Position numbers and translations under genes: made by a program. From assembly GCF_032854445.1 (NCBI RefSeq), contig NC_088295.1, forward strand, positions 59,687,249 to 59,751,248: a stretch of DNA of 64,000 bases, written 5' to 3'. Numbering within the stretch: the stretch's first letter is position 1; every line of letters starts with the position of its first letter. Under the pieces are notes generated by a model, which was given only the letters and a program-made list of their open reading frames with translations, was not told the DNA's origin and did not search any database. The DNA comes from Liolophura sinensis (taxonomy: Eukaryota > Mollusca > Polyplacophora > Chitonida > Chitonidae). This document shows, in pieces, positions 12,445-24,625 of this stretch.

Positions 12445-12652
12445 TAAGCGGGTCAAAATCAGTTTCATGGAAACACCTTCCATTCTATTTTCGTACTTTA
12501 TATATTTTCTTAATTCTTTGGTAGTTTATGTTACACTTGGCTTTGGGAATTGACCTTGAAATTACTGGCCTGGAGCGTCCATCTTGCTTGAAGACTGATA
12601 TACGAATGTCTGTTTCGACCCTAGATTTGAATCTGACACACCATATGCTTTC
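12445..12652 (+). repeat. Interspersed repeat E, copy 2 (host of the Tc1 insertion)
   Basis: It shares TTCTATTTTCGTACTTTATA, TTTGGGAATTGACCTTG and ATACGAATGTCTGTTTCGAC with the copies at 5035, 54640 and 58540. It ends at the TA target site of the Tc1-like transposon. Confidence 0.65.
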
Positions 12653-12654
12653 TA

Positions 12655-14206
12655 AACTACCAGGCAAAAGAAAGGTTTCACCGTATTTTTTGTCATAAAA
12701 AAGTAAAAGCGCGGTTCCGGGTTTGATTCTAAGCAGGACTTAGTGTATGACTGCATCGTTCCCTCTACCAGAACGCATCGTCACGAACGCAGCAATTTTA
12801 ATTGTGAAATTGCGACCACATGCAAAACGTCCTTTTGAGGCATGGCTCGTGATGCACGTGCGGTAATGTTGCATAAATACTCTTGCTCGAAAGAGCAGAC
12901 ATTCAGTGACCGAAAAAACACCAACAGTATGCCAAGACTTACGCAAGCGCAACGAGACCAGGCCATCGGTGTGTCCACCATGGCAGTCTCGCAACGTCAC
13001 ATTGCAAGAACGTTCAACTGCAGCCAAACCACCATCAGGAGGTTGTTGATACGCTATTAGCATACAGGCCAGACCCAACACAGACCAAGATCGGGAAGAC
13101 CCAGGGTAACAACTGCGGCTGAAGATCGCTACATCTGGCAGATCCACCTCCGCAACCGATTCGTCACGGCGACGTCAACAGCGGCGACGGCACTAGGCCA
13201 TGTCATCAGCCCCAGAACAACACTGCGTCGTCTTCGTTCAGCTGGTTTACGACCTTACCGCCCCTTCCGTAGGATGGCCTTGACCCTTTTACACCGTCAA
13301 CGCAGATTGCGATGGGCACGTATTGTACGTCGGTGGCAGCGACGTGACTGGGCGAGAGTGCTGTTTACAGACGAGAGCAGGTTCTGTCTATTCAGGAACG
13401 ATGGCAGAGTTCGAGTTTTCCGATGAAGAGGCGAGCGTCTCGCGCCAAACTGCGTAAGAGAGGTTTATCCGTTTGGAGGCGGAGGCGTCATGGTTTGGGG
13501 AGGGATTTGTGACCAAGTGAAGACGCAGCTGGTTATTGTGCGAGGTAATCTGTCTGGCCAGCGATACGTTGATGAGGTACTGAGACCTGTCGTCGTTCCT
13601 TTCCTCCAACGACAGCCAAGTGGATCGATCTTGCAACACGACAACGCAAGACCTCACACTGCCCGCATTGTTACAGACTACCTCGAGACCGCAAACGTCA
13701 TCGTGTTGCCCTGGCCAGCCAACTCACCAGACATGAACCCCAATGAGCATCTCTGGGATCACCTTGACCGCCGTTTGAGACAGCTGGTGCCTCCTTCAAA
13801 CTAACCAACAGGAACTTCAGCAAGATCTGTTAAACCTATGGAACGTTATCCCTGTTGACGTCATCCGGCAACTGACGACGTCAATGCGGAGGCGTGTGCT
13901 TGCTTGCATTGATGCCCAGGGTGGCCACACTCGCTACTGATGACTGTAGTCCTTCATTTCTGTGGATACTGTGACTTTACATGCACTTGCCAGTTAACTT
14001 TACATTTGTGTAATTTTTTCTTCTGACCCCTTGTCTCTTTCATTGTGTTTTGTGGTCAATTGAATGCCAATATTTCAAAGCCTTTTTGAGAGAATATTTC
14101 ACAATGATTCCTGTTTATAAACCAATCTTCTTAATTCTTATATCTGCATTTGTTTTTGTTTTATGGGCTCAAAAAGTGGGTAAAACCTTTCTTTTGCCTG
14201 GTAGTT
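12655..14206 (+). mobile_element. Tc1/mariner-family transposon, 1552 bp, intact ends, dead transposase
   Basis: The element is bounded by 24-bp perfect terminal inverted repeats. The left end reads AACTACCAGGCAAAAGAAAG + GTTT and the right end is its exact reverse complement (14183-14206). Each end is flanked by TA (12653-12654 and 14207-14208), the target duplication of the Tc1/mariner superfamily. It contains one decayed transposase reading frame (12929-13940). Confidence 0.93.
12929..13940 (+). pseudogene. Tc1-like DD34E transposase, inactivated
   Basis: This would catalyse cut-and-paste transposition. From the ATG (12929-12931) the frame begins with a helix-turn-helix region (MPRLTQAQRDQAIG...SQRHIARTF...TIRRLL). 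It continues through LFTDESRF (first catalytic Asp), QHDNARPHTA (second Asp) and SPDMNPNEHLWD (catalytic Glu), with 34 residues between the second Asp and the Glu, so the DD34E triad is intact. Three lesions disable it: an in-frame TAG at 13058-13060, a TGA at 13424-13426 (probably CGA to TGA, CpG decay), and a frameshift near 13800 giving TAA at 13802-13804. Beyond the shift the original frame resumes and runs to the natural stop at 13938-13940. The length is about 335 codons, typical for Tc1. Few lesions and perfect TIRs suggest a relatively young insertion. Confidence 0.92.
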
Positions 14207-14454
14207 TACAACATGTCTTTGATGCTTATACCTCGTATGAAATGTACATCAGTGAAATCTTCGGATAAAGAATAATGACAAATGGGTCATTAATTGGAAT
14301 GCAAAAGTCTTTCCATCGACGTTCATCTGAATGAATCATTATTCTGTTGAAAGATTTGTTATAGCTTTCCCTCTGTATTAAAAAATAAAGCAATCGGTGA
14401 AATTTGTTTTTAGCACCGTATTAATGGAAGAATAGCGGTCTTCAGTTAACAAAC

Positions 14455-15205
14455 GTCGTTTAAAGGAAAAGATTTCTAAAAATCAAAGTAGGACTCACTA
14501 AAATGACTATTTAAAACTATACATAAATATACTTTCATTCATTTTTTTAGATTTTTGTGAAGATATTTAAAGGCGTTCGAACATTTGAATTCTAAGGTGC
14601 GCTTTATGAACCATACTACCATAGTTTATGAATTCCGAACTCACGGGAACTTTTTTCAAACTGTAATGACGACACTGAATTTGGAATAACCCTTTTTACC
14701 CATGAGTAGAAGATGTTGTCTTCCTCGGCCTACCCAGATTCGTAAGTAAGGACCCCAAGTGTCGCTAAACAACCAAAATGCCAGACGGCCGACACATTGA
14801 TCTAGGTCACTTCAACTTCGGAAGTTAGAGCCATTCCACAAATCTTAGTTACACAAGGTTTCTAATCACATTGCTTAGTCACCAAACGCATGTAAACAAC
14901 TCTAAAAAAAGGAAATCAAGTAAACAATCACGGTATTCCATGAAAGGGAAATAACCCTTCCACCACAGAAGATTCCCAAAAGTTCCTTCCCTCTCGTGAA
15001 CATCAGGAAACATGTAACGTCAGAGTTCCTAGACACAGTCAGTACGGCTCATAAAGTCCACCATCATATTCAAAAATTTAAATGCCTTTCAACACTTAAA
15101 AAATCTGAAAAATTAAATGAAAGTATTTTTATGCATAGTTTTCAAATGTCTGTATGATGAACCTTAAATCACATTTTTAGCTTTCTTTTACCTTAAAGCT
15201 TATGC
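14455..15205. repeat. Long imperfect inverted repeat (foldback-like element)
   Basis: Left arm about 14455-14665 and right arm about 15000-15205 are reverse complements over roughly 200 bp with scattered mismatches. Shared blocks include AACTAT(A/G)CATAAA(T/A)ATACTTT, CTTTATGA(A/G)CC(A/G)TACT and TTAA(A/G)G-AAAAGA. The central spacer is about 340 bp and has no coding potential. Confidence 0.65.
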
Positions 15206-15939
15206 AGGAACTTTTGAGATAACTGTAAAATAACAGTCAGTTATGTTGAAAGCAAATATAGATCATCGACGGCTATTTTCTGCTCCACCCTAATCCACAG
15301 ACTCATAATATAAATAATTAATTATGAAGAGGGGCGACGAAAATATCTCGAGGCCCTTCTTAATCAACTAATTGAACATAGTGTATATAGGAGCTAGTGG
15401 GAAGCGTTCACTGTAGGTAAATACAGAAATAAGATACGGTGAGCTGTGGCTCACTCGCGGGTAGACCTGTAAATGTTTAATCTATAAATGTCCTGCTCGG
15501 GTGACCCCACTCTGACTGCATGTTAAGCATCATTGGTTTTATTTTTGTTTGTAAAATAAGATGATATCCTGCTGAAAAATTTACAGGTATATTAAGGCGG
15601 GGGTGACATAAAGGTCACTGGCCCAGTGCGAAATGCGAAACTAACTACAGCTGTGAGTGACAACTGGAGACACCCTTGTAAAGCAATATCCTTTTGCAGT
15701 TCTGTTTTACTCCTTCTTTCTTGTTTATAACCCAGCGTCTTGTCCAAGAAGCGCCAAACATGCACTACAACCAGAGTATGTCCGTGTTAGGGCTGTGCAA
15801 TTTAAGTCATAAAGCCGAATAAGTGTAATCCCGTCACAATGAAATGTGTATTGTCTGTGTCAAACATTATGGAGTAGGGGAAATCAGTGTAACATCAAAT
15901 AAACAGCCAACAGCAAATGTATAACAGCTTAAAATTCCG
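15206..15939. other. Intergenic, nothing recognised
   Basis: No coding exon, RNA gene or repeat family recognised. Confidence 0.4.
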
Positions 15940-16308
15940 AGTGAGTGAATGAGTGAGTGCTTGGGGTTTAACGTCGTACTCAACAATTTTTCAGTCATAT
16001 GATACGACGAAGGAATCCTTAGGGTGCATGTACATGTAATGTGCCTCCTTGTTGCAGGACAGATTTCCACCGCTCTTTTATTTAGTGCTGCTTCATTGAG
16101 ACGACTTACCGAACGCAAGTAAGCTGCCCCGCCCGAGCCATTATACTGATACGGGTCAGCCAGTAGTTGCACTATCCCCTTCATGCTGAACGTCAAGCGA
16201 GGAAGTTACAACTTCCTCTTTTAAAGTCTTAGGTGTGACTCGATCAAGGATTGATCCTGGATCTACCAGTCCCGAAGCAGACGCTCTACCAACTGTGCTA
16301 TCCGGGCA
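15940..16308 (-). mobile_element. SINE-B copy 1 (tRNA-derived)
   Basis: On the minus strand it starts with a tRNA-like head (GGATAGCACAGTTGGTAGAG, box A type), passes a conserved body (AGTTGTAACTTCCTCGCTTG, CATGAAGGGGATAGTGCAAC) and ends with CAACGTT-type tail sequence (TGTTGAGTACGACGTTAAAC) followed by a CACTCACTCA repeat. It is nearly identical in layout to 37340-37706. Confidence 0.85.
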
Positions 16309-16782
16309 CAGTCTTAAAATCCCGCTACACATTTACCATTTAATGATAAGACAAGAAATAGTTGATTTAATAATAGAAGTAGAAATAGAAGGATGGAAGT
16401 CAAACTAAGAGGCCAAAGCCATTTTTCTGAGATGCTAACTATAGCTCGATAAGTCAGATTTTAATGTGCCGTGGAATACTTGCATTGTGTCATCCTGTCA
16501 TCCCAACAACGGAAACGTCGACTGTATACTGCAGGGTCTTGTATTGTCAAAAGGGAAAGCAGTGTCCACCGTCAAGAGCGGCAAAAGGTACGTTCTTTGG
16601 TTGTAGAAATAAGCGGTTGGTTAAAATTAATAATATAGCGCCGCTTTTGAATCTCTAATCTCTAGTCCCCAGTTAGCTTATTTGAACTGCGACATATCTC
16701 GGCAATGCAACATCATGAAAGTAAAAAGACATTCCTTTTTAACTTTACGTGGGATACTTTGTCGAAACATGTACACATTTGG
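16309..16782. other. Intergenic, nothing recognised
   Basis: Short unremarkable stretch between two SINE insertions. Confidence 0.4.
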
Positions 16783-17022
16783 TGACCGAGGTGGTTAGTA
16801 CGCCAGCGCGCACAATGGCCCAGGCGGCTCTCACCGATACGGTCGCTTTGAATTCAAGTTCAAGTCGTGCTTCCTCTCCGGCTGTACGTGTGAAGGTCTG
16901 GCACCAACCTGCGGGTGGCCGTGGGTTCCCCCACGCTCTACCCGGTTTCCTCCCACCATAATTCTGGCCGCCGTCGTATAAGTAAAATATTCTTTTCACA
17001 TAAAACACCAATCAAATAAATC
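16783..17022 (+). mobile_element. SINE-A copy
   Basis: A diverged tRNA-like head is followed by GTTCAAGTCGTGCTTCCTCT, then the body CCGGTTTCCTCCCACCATAA + TTCTGGCCGCCGTCGTATAA, then the tail CATAAAACACCAATCAAATA. Confidence 0.8.
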
Positions 17023-18693
17023 TGGTGAAACTAGAATTCGATTTCCTCATCCAAAAGCTCCTTATTCTCCACCGAGACATCGTAAACACACTATACCACG
17101 ACGGTAACTTTGCTGACTTGTCATGAATTTGCACTTAAACTTGGCAAAAAATGACAAACTGGTCACTTAATGACGTTTATGTTTTACATATTAAGACAAG
17201 CAAAACATTGATAGCAAGCAGAAATATATACTTCAAATTTTCAGTGAAAATATTCTTCTGGGTGTAACTTTGATTTCATCTGTACCCACGAATTATTTCA
17301 ACGGAATTAATAGGAAATAATATTTAATTACCTTCATTCTTCTCTAAAAATAAACTTTTGGGTCGATTGTTTTGGGGGGCAAATACAGTAATTAACGAAT
17401 CAATTAGGTCTTTTTGTGATAACATTTCTCATTTGTGCATGACATTAATTGCCAGAACGTTTTCAGGTTAAATACAAAAAACTACACAATATCAAATGTG
17501 TATGCGTGCCGATAAAATATTTTTTATACCTTTAGCATACCTTTATAGTTTTGTAATGTTGCGTTACACAAAATATCCCGACTTGAAAGTTTGATTGTGA
17601 CAAACGATTTGCAACATTGGCTGTGACATTGTAGCATTGACGCATTAACGATTTCCGTCTTGAAACTTTAAATCCTTCCATCAGATAATTGTAATGGCGA
17701 AGAACTTGTGTGTCAATGGTCAAAATCGGTCACGTGCTGAGGAGACCAATTTATAGATAGTAAAGTAACTGACCAGCTGGATTTCTACCACAGTTAGAAT
17801 TGGAAGGTTTGGGAGCAATGCTCGGAAAGGACAAATGTATAATACCTGACCCCGGCATCACCAAGCCATCTTAGACTTAAGTCAAAATTTCAATATTTAA
17901 ACTTGACATGTTCCTTTCCGTTATTTTAGATGAAATTTGTTTTACAATAACTTCTTCGGAATTCACGCCATCAAGTAATATTTTGACCTTATTTTGTAAT
18001 AAATAACAGCATTAAAGTGATTTTAAACTTTAGCTTAAGATCCCTTCGTGATCCCGTGGCCAGAGCTTATAATCATAAAGCCAGGCTTAAGTCATAGAGT
18101 TCAACTGATTAAAAAGCCAGACTCAGAACAGGGGAAAGCTCGAATGTGACTAGTAAACTAGTGTGCAGTAAAGAATCAGTGCACAAATTTTAAACATCTT
18201 AAAGCATAACATTTTATTTTTAACTGTATTTTTGACTTAATGTTTTTTGGGTTCAGGCTTTTGATGAAAATGGGCCCAGCCATTTTGACACTCATTCCAT
18301 TCCATCCACACCTCCAGACGAATAGGACGCTAGGGACCACGTGATCTCTTGAGTAACAAACGGCGTGGGTGAAAAAAAAACGGTCCTCCCAACGTTATTG
18401 CATAGGAAAATGTCTTTTTTTAATCGCTGTCAACGATCTCGTTGGATTTTTTTAATTCTCAGCTTTCCAGACAATGTGAGTATTTCTGCAGAGCTTTCGT
18501 GATATTATTTTGTACAAACAGGCCAAATTTCACATCTGATTTTGTTTATGTTTGATTTTTCTTTACCTCACTTAAGCCTATACGACAGGTGTGTGTGTGC
18601 GCGTGTGTGTTTCTCTCTCTCTCTCTCTCTCTCTCTCGCCACTTGTTACTCCTAGCACAAATACGACTTGCTTAAAACCTCTCCCCTGTTTCA
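17023..18693. other. Intergenic; possible weak inverted repeat and microsatellites
   Basis: No gene recognised. ACTTAAGTCAAAATTTC near 17876 and TTTTTGACTTAATG near 18229 are partly inverted and could be ends of an old MITE, but the match is short. A GT-rich and (CT)n microsatellite lies at about 18588-18639. Confidence 0.35.
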
Positions 18694-18900
18694 CCTGGGG
18701 ACCTCCAGGTCCGAGTAGTTAGAGTGCTCGCCATTTCCCCAATGCGATCGCTCTGAGTTGAAGTCCAACTCATGCTGGCTCCTCCAATAGGTATGTGGGA
18801 AGCTCTGTCCGGCTTCCTCCCACCTTAATGCTGGCCGATGTCGCATAGCTGAAACATTCTCATGTACTGTGCAAACCACCAGTCAAATCAATAAAGAAAT
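18694..18900 (+). mobile_element. SINE-A copy
   Basis: Head-like sequence ending in GAGTTGAAGTCCAACTCATG, then GCTTCCTCCCACCTTAATGC + TGGCCGATGTCGCATAGCTG, then a diverged AAACCACCAGTCAAATCAAT tail. Confidence 0.7.
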
Positions 18901-20456
18901 TAATCTATTTCACTTGAACGATATTGGCCATGTTTCACGAGAAAACCAAGGCAGAGAGCCATAGCAACATATATAATTCCTAACCAGCCTTGTGTCGGTG
19001 CCAGGGTCGAACACGGGCTGCTAGATTGGAACACACCACATAATTTATATCATGGACGAGTCGCATTACGTCATCACTATTCCCCCTTCTCGAAAATCCA
19101 TCAAAACAGACATCTTAATTACTGGTACTATAAATTAACCACAGTATACCCCAGACAAGGCACTGGTGACATTTTCATGCTGTTCATCCGTCTGATAATT
19201 CATGCGTCTATAGAATATGTACCTCCTCATAAATCAAAACTGAAAATGTCACACTGACATCAAACTTATCAACCGAATATCCCTAAAAAAATCACAAATC
19301 ACATTTCTTTCTTCCTATTAAAACAACATTTATATAATCATTTAATTTGTTGTTGTTTAAATGCCATCCTCATGAATTTGTAAACGATCTTAAACAATGG
19401 TGGCGAGTTTCATCTGACAAAGAAACCGGAGAGCCCAGGGTAAACCACTGACGTTTGGCAAGTTTTTGACCAACTTTCCCACAGATGACGCATAAATATG
19501 TACGGTGCAGTGTGTTGTGGTGGACGACAAGTAGGCTTCAACAAACCTTAGATTGTGCGAACGGCTATACAAACAACGTTGATCGCTCACTGTCATAAAA
19601 GCCTCTTGAAAAGCTTCTTCAGATCACAATTTTCCCTCGTCAATCCTGTACATCAAGTGTGTTAGATGCAAATATATTTACTAACCATGTGTAACATCTA
19701 CATTTATAACATTATTACACGAAGACAATATATACCAAAGGTGGTCCCAAATACCCACCATACGAAAAATATTTTCAAGCGTCTTTTTGTCTTTAAAGAA
19801 AAATCGAAAAAAATAAAGACCACATTTACGACTAACTTTTCGCACTATTTCATCTGGACTTTATGTAGTTTTTATGTTTTCTTCAGTTTTAATGACAAAC
19901 TTTCCAATATGTGACTTACAGAATTTCATACTATATAATGGTATGAATAAGTGGTCTTCATCAAGTGAGTGAGTGCTAAGAATTTACCGTCGAACGTTAG
20001 ACTACTAAAATGACCCCAGGAGCATCGATCGTCACCTGAGATAACCTCAGATCTCGGTGTCATTTTCGAGACGGATTCTAGCTACACAGAAGGATATATA
20101 CTGCAGTATCAATTGAATCCATGTTGGACGACGTTAAGTTCCGACTTATGACACTGAAATCTCTCGCCAGACTTTAAGATTCTGAATTTTCTGACGTTGA
20201 ATTTGATCTTTGTCCAGACATTTCCAGCCGCACTAGCAATACGGACTGGTAAGCCACGGCGTTATCGTCACTTTATGTTACACTATATACATGACGTGTG
20301 TTTCTCTTCATATTTAACATTTATTCTTTATTCTTTCTCTCTGTCCGCTTCACAATAAACGTCATTCTGTTCCCCCAAGGAATTCTAAACTCATACCTAT
20401 ATACGATGATAACTACCGGCACACGTTCTTGTCGGTATTGCCGGAAAAGCCTATGC
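18901..20456. other. Intergenic, nothing recognised
   Basis: No domain, RNA gene or clear repeat was recognised on either strand. Confidence 0.4.
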
Positions 20457-20705
20457 CTACACGGACTTGTTGTCGTGTACAATATAACATGGAAATGGAA
20501 ATTCGACTCTATTCCTGTCGTAGATTTCAGCTGTAAAATGGCTAGAGCAGACCACGACAGTGTTTGGTGGGTACAGAATCCTTCCAACATCCTTGCTGTA
20601 AATCCACGGCTTCCTGGTGGCCAAATCGTCTGTAAACTTGAAAAAACTAGCCCCAGTGTCCTTCGATGACCTGCCTTCACAAAGGTATGCAGAACAGCAA
20701 ACCAT
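20457..20705 (-). pseudogene. THAP-type zinc-finger fragment (82 codons)
   Basis: THAP domains are C2CH zinc-dependent DNA-binding modules found in transcription factors and P-element-like transposases. The N-terminus CCSAYLC supplies the first Cys pair, then SFFKFTDD, a Trp at residue 34 (KPW), and CSSHF supplies the distal Cys-x2-His. This is the expected order and spacing, starting near the initiating Met as in most THAP proteins. The C-terminal AVPTIF-type box is absent: after CSSHFTAEIYDRN the frame continues unlike the family and stops. No further exon or transposase domain was found nearby, so this is either a decayed copy or the first exon of a gene I cannot assemble. Domain identity is moderately sure; functionality is doubtful. 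Confidence 0.55.
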
Positions 20706-21355
20706 TTAGTGGATAAATTCGATATGACTGTTTTCACTTGTAGCTCACAGCTCGTAAAGGCTGGACTAGTAATGACGAAATCCGCGGAGATTACCGAATG
20801 TTGGCGAAAAAAAAATTGCATAAAACCAGCCTCAATATGTCGTGGTTTTAAGTGCCATATTACTCCGATTAATGTACCCTTCTTCAATATTTTCTGAACT
20901 CAATTTATCAGTATATAGAGGGGTAGTTACTTATGAATAAATAAGAAATCTGGACACTAATCCTTTAAGTATTAAATTTTGCTATATACACTTTCTGCAT
21001 GGAATACGAAAACTGAATACCTTAGGCGTCCGTGAATGTGTTAAGGATGCTAACGGACACACTTCTGTCTAAAAAACATCACAGGCACCAATCAAATAAG
21101 TAACAGGAAATGAAAAGATCCAGGCATAATTTTGATTGTATACCAGCTAAAAGTATTATATACAAATCAGTCAAGCTATCCGTACACATCTAGTCATTAA
21201 CTTTTATGTCATCCAAAATGCTCGCCTGTGGATGTAAATAACACAAATAACACCAACAAAAAACTTAATCATGAATTTTTTGGTTAATTTTTATATCCAA
21301 AAATATAAGTTGGAAAGCACATCTGACAAGACACTCACTGGTAAACAAGTTCAGG
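20706..21355. other. Intergenic, nothing recognised
   Basis: AT-rich sequence without recognisable gene or repeat. Confidence 0.4.
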
Positions 21356-21501
21356 TTAACACTGGATTCTCTGCTCCGTGATGTCAAAGACAGTCCTGGT
21401 TCTCTCGACTCTCAGACTGCTCCTAGCTGAGTTGATCTCCTTTACATACTCTGGCTGATGCTGACTCAGACTCTCCAGTTTCTCTCTTAAGTCAGATTTT
21501 C
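21356..21501 (-). pseudogene. Possible terminal exon fragment of an unknown charged, helical protein
   Basis: The minus strand has an open stretch of about 47 codons ending at TAA (21356-21358). It encodes a charged, probably helical peptide (LREKLESLSQHQPEYVKEIN and then SARSSLRVERTRTVFDITEQ). The region just upstream on that strand (about 21520-21590) looks like a decayed duplicate of the same sequence. I do not recognise the family and find no partner exon, so this is probably a gene remnant. Confidence 0.25.
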
Positions 21502-21849
21502 AGATCGTGTGCTGTTTCACCATTATCTTCATTCTCTGACTAATACTGACCCATGACCTCTAGTTACTCTCCATGTTGGTTGTTAAATTATCTTCTTCTG
21601 TTTCCTAAAACACAAAGTGACAAAAATTCTGATATAACCATCAAAACTAATTAAGGGTGAAATTAATTAAAAACATTACTGTGACATTTTTTATTTCTAG
21701 AAAAGTTTTAAAAACCCTAAAACGCAACTTATGGTGCAAAACATGGTACACAGCAAGTGTTAAAATTGAGATCTATAACTAGTGAAACTCTCAATTTTCT
21801 GTTGGTAACTGTAGTTTCAAAAGAAACAACACTAAAGGGCAAAGAATGA

Positions 21850-22700
21850 ACATGTAAGAATAGATGTACAGACATGACTTCACACAGCACTGTGTTGATC
21901 TACTGGATTAGACTATCAAACTCACAGATGTACATGTAAGAACAGAAGTACAGACATGACTTCACACAGCATTGTGTTTATCTACTGGATTAGACTATCA
22001 AACTCACAGATGTACAGGTAAGAACAGGTGTACAGACATTACTTCACACAGCACTGTGTTTGTCTACAGGATTAGACTATCAAACTCACAGATATACATG
22101 TAAGAACAGATTGACAGACATGACTTCCCACACCATGCTTATCTACTGGATTAAACCATCAAACTTTACGTGTACATGTAAGATCAGAGATACAGACATG
22201 GCTTCATACAACACTGTCTTTATTCACTTGATTACATTGTTTAAATTATGAGTATACATGTACATGTCTGGACGGAGGTACAGATATGACTTCACCCATG
22301 ACTGTTTATTTACTGGATTAGACCATCAAACAGGGGTACAGACATGACTTCACAGGTGACTGTTCAGTTACTGGATTAGACCATCAAACAGAGGTACAGG
22401 CATAACTTCATAGATGATTGTTTATTCACTGGATTAGACCATCAGAGGTACAGACATGACTTCATAGATGATTGGTTATTTACTGGATTAGACCCTCAAA
22501 CAGAGGTACAGGCGTAACTTCAGAGATGACTGTTTATTTACTGGGTTAGACCATCAAACAGAGGTACAGGCATAACTTCACAGATAACTATTTATTTACT
22601 GGATTGGACCATCAAACAGAGGTGCAGACATGACTCACAGATGACTGTTTATTCACTGGATTAGACCATCAAACAGAGGTGCAGACATGACTCACAGAAT
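21850..22700. repeat. Two-phase minisatellite (82-bp units then 58-bp units)
   Basis: About four to five copies of an 82-bp unit (GTACAGACATGACTTCACAC...CTACTGGATTAGACTATCAA...) are followed from about 22255 by seven or eight copies of a unit of about 58 bp. The shorter unit lacks part of the first one (GAGGTACAGACATGACTTCA...TTTACTGGATTAGACCATCA). Both share the ACTGGATTAGAC and CAGACATGACTTCA cores. Confidence 0.85.
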
Positions 22701-24339
22701 CTTTATGTCTTATGTCATTATCATCACTCAGAGGTCAGAGTATTTCTCTGTATTTGTCTCCATGGAAACAACCTTGACATTGTAACACACTTCAAACTTC
22801 ATCACTGACTCTAGCGTAATGATTGTATTCTTACCATGGGCTTATAAACAGCCTGGTGGAAGATTTATGCAAACTGACAGTCGTTGGCTTCTGTCTGGCG
22901 TTCTTCCACTCTGAAGTAAGTTGCTGGTCTGTAAACATGTGTGCACACAGCAGACTCATCTTAAGACAAAAGGCATAACATCTTCTTCCTTCATGACAAA
23001 GTACCAACATATGAGCCCGATTTCTGTCATATATCAGTGTTTGTTACATCATGGGCTAGCAGAACCAGCCTTCTCCATTTCAGAGTCAGGCTAATTCCTT
23101 TAAGCCAAATTATCTTGCTTCACTAATTCACCATTCTTTAATCTATGGCTTCCTGTATCCATAAACATTTTCCTAAAAAGAAAAATGGATAAAACTACTC
23201 TAAATGTCTCATTCATTACATCATTCAATTATAAATGAATTCATTTTCAAAGGTATGACACTTTCTTCTACAAAATGAATTTTCCTCCATGTACATAGAA
23301 AATACACTTTCACTTCTGTTAACCTAGCTATATATCTGTCTATTTTAACACATGGTGACAAATGTGCAGAGATAAAAACTAAGCGCATTACTGAATATGG
23401 TAAAAATCTGAAGCATACAAATATATACATAACAAATTTGCTTGGTGTCAATGAGTTACTCCCCCAGAATAGGCAGTTTGCTGTTTTATAGTGTAAGTAT
23501 AGGTACACTCATTTACGATGAAATAACTCATGGAACATCTGATAGGAATAAACAAGATAACATTACAGCAAATGTTCATTTACATACATGTATACAACTC
23601 CTTATAATATACATATTTACATTTACATATACAACTTCTTTTCCATCAACAGAATTACCAGGATGACTAATTAGCCCATATCTGCTATGAAAGTCACTAT
23701 TTCAGAAATATAACATACCATATCAGTCAAATGAGCAAAAAATATAACAATGAAATCAGTTATATTAAATGTTTGCATATAGTGTGTGTCATTTTAAGCC
23801 AGAGGTTGCTGGCCTAATTGAGAACAACAGTATATCTCACAACAATGATATTCAATTTTCTACACTTTACTACTGTGACGGACTAAGAAAGAAATATCTT
23901 CAGCTTGTTCACCTGAACACTCGCTACTACTAATCCTTTGCACAAGTCAACTTCATCTCATAATACTCCATAAAACGCCAAGATTCCAACAGAAAAGTGA
24001 CAACAATGCGGCCAGTGACAAACTCAAGTCAGCAAGTGGGACATTTCCTGTCAAAGCAGCAATGTAAGAAAAATATGAAAAGGGAGCAGACTTCCCTAGT
24101 ATTTCTACTTGGTGTGGAGTGCAGTTGTTGTGAAACCAGGGCTAAAATGAAAGGTGCAGGGGTCAACTTGCAGCTTTCGACCGGATGTTCGTCATGATGA
24201 TACATACCTTAGTTCAGTAGCTATTGGCGCAGATGTAGCTAACCCGGATCCACCAAGGTTGACACTATACACTCCTGGGATACATCAGTCAGTCTGGTAA
24301 CCTGGAGTAAAACAGAATGCATTACACCTGACAACGAAA
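22701..24339. other. Intergenic, nothing recognised
   Basis: AT-rich; short open frames only; no motif or repeat family identified. Confidence 0.4.
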
Positions 24340-24625
24340 AACTGGAAAATAAATATTGACAACAGAGGTACAAAGTTTCAGGTTCTCTGTGGCTCATATG
24401 GTAAAGCACTTGCTCGCTGAGACTCAGGCCCTTGAGTTGGATAGGTAACGAGTTCAAATCCATCTCTCACTGCATGACTGCAAATTTAAGACTCCACAGA
24501 TGCCTGGCAGTGGTTTACTCGGACACTTCAGTTTCCTCCACCCATAAACCTGAACATAATACAGGTACACCAATACTATATGTAAGCGTCTTGACAAAAC
24601 TTAGCATGAATGAATAAATTAATGC
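24340..24625 (+). mobile_element. SINE-C copy (tRNA-derived)
   Basis: A tRNA-like head (CTCTGTGGCTCATATGGTAA + AGCAC; box B GAGTTCAAATCC) is followed by a body with CAGTGGTTTACTCGGACACT and TTTCCTCCACCCATAAACCT and an A-rich end. The body motif GTGGTTTACTC recurs near 46510 (+) and 56910 (-). Confidence 0.7.

Noticed and set aside
16749-17011. Overlapping open frames on both strands
   Set aside because: Both lie inside a SINE-A insertion.
20321-20887. 188-codon minus-strand open frame overlapping the THAP fragment
   Set aside because: No domain recognised; a different frame of the same strand carries the THAP cysteines, so this is a shadow frame of old coding sequence.
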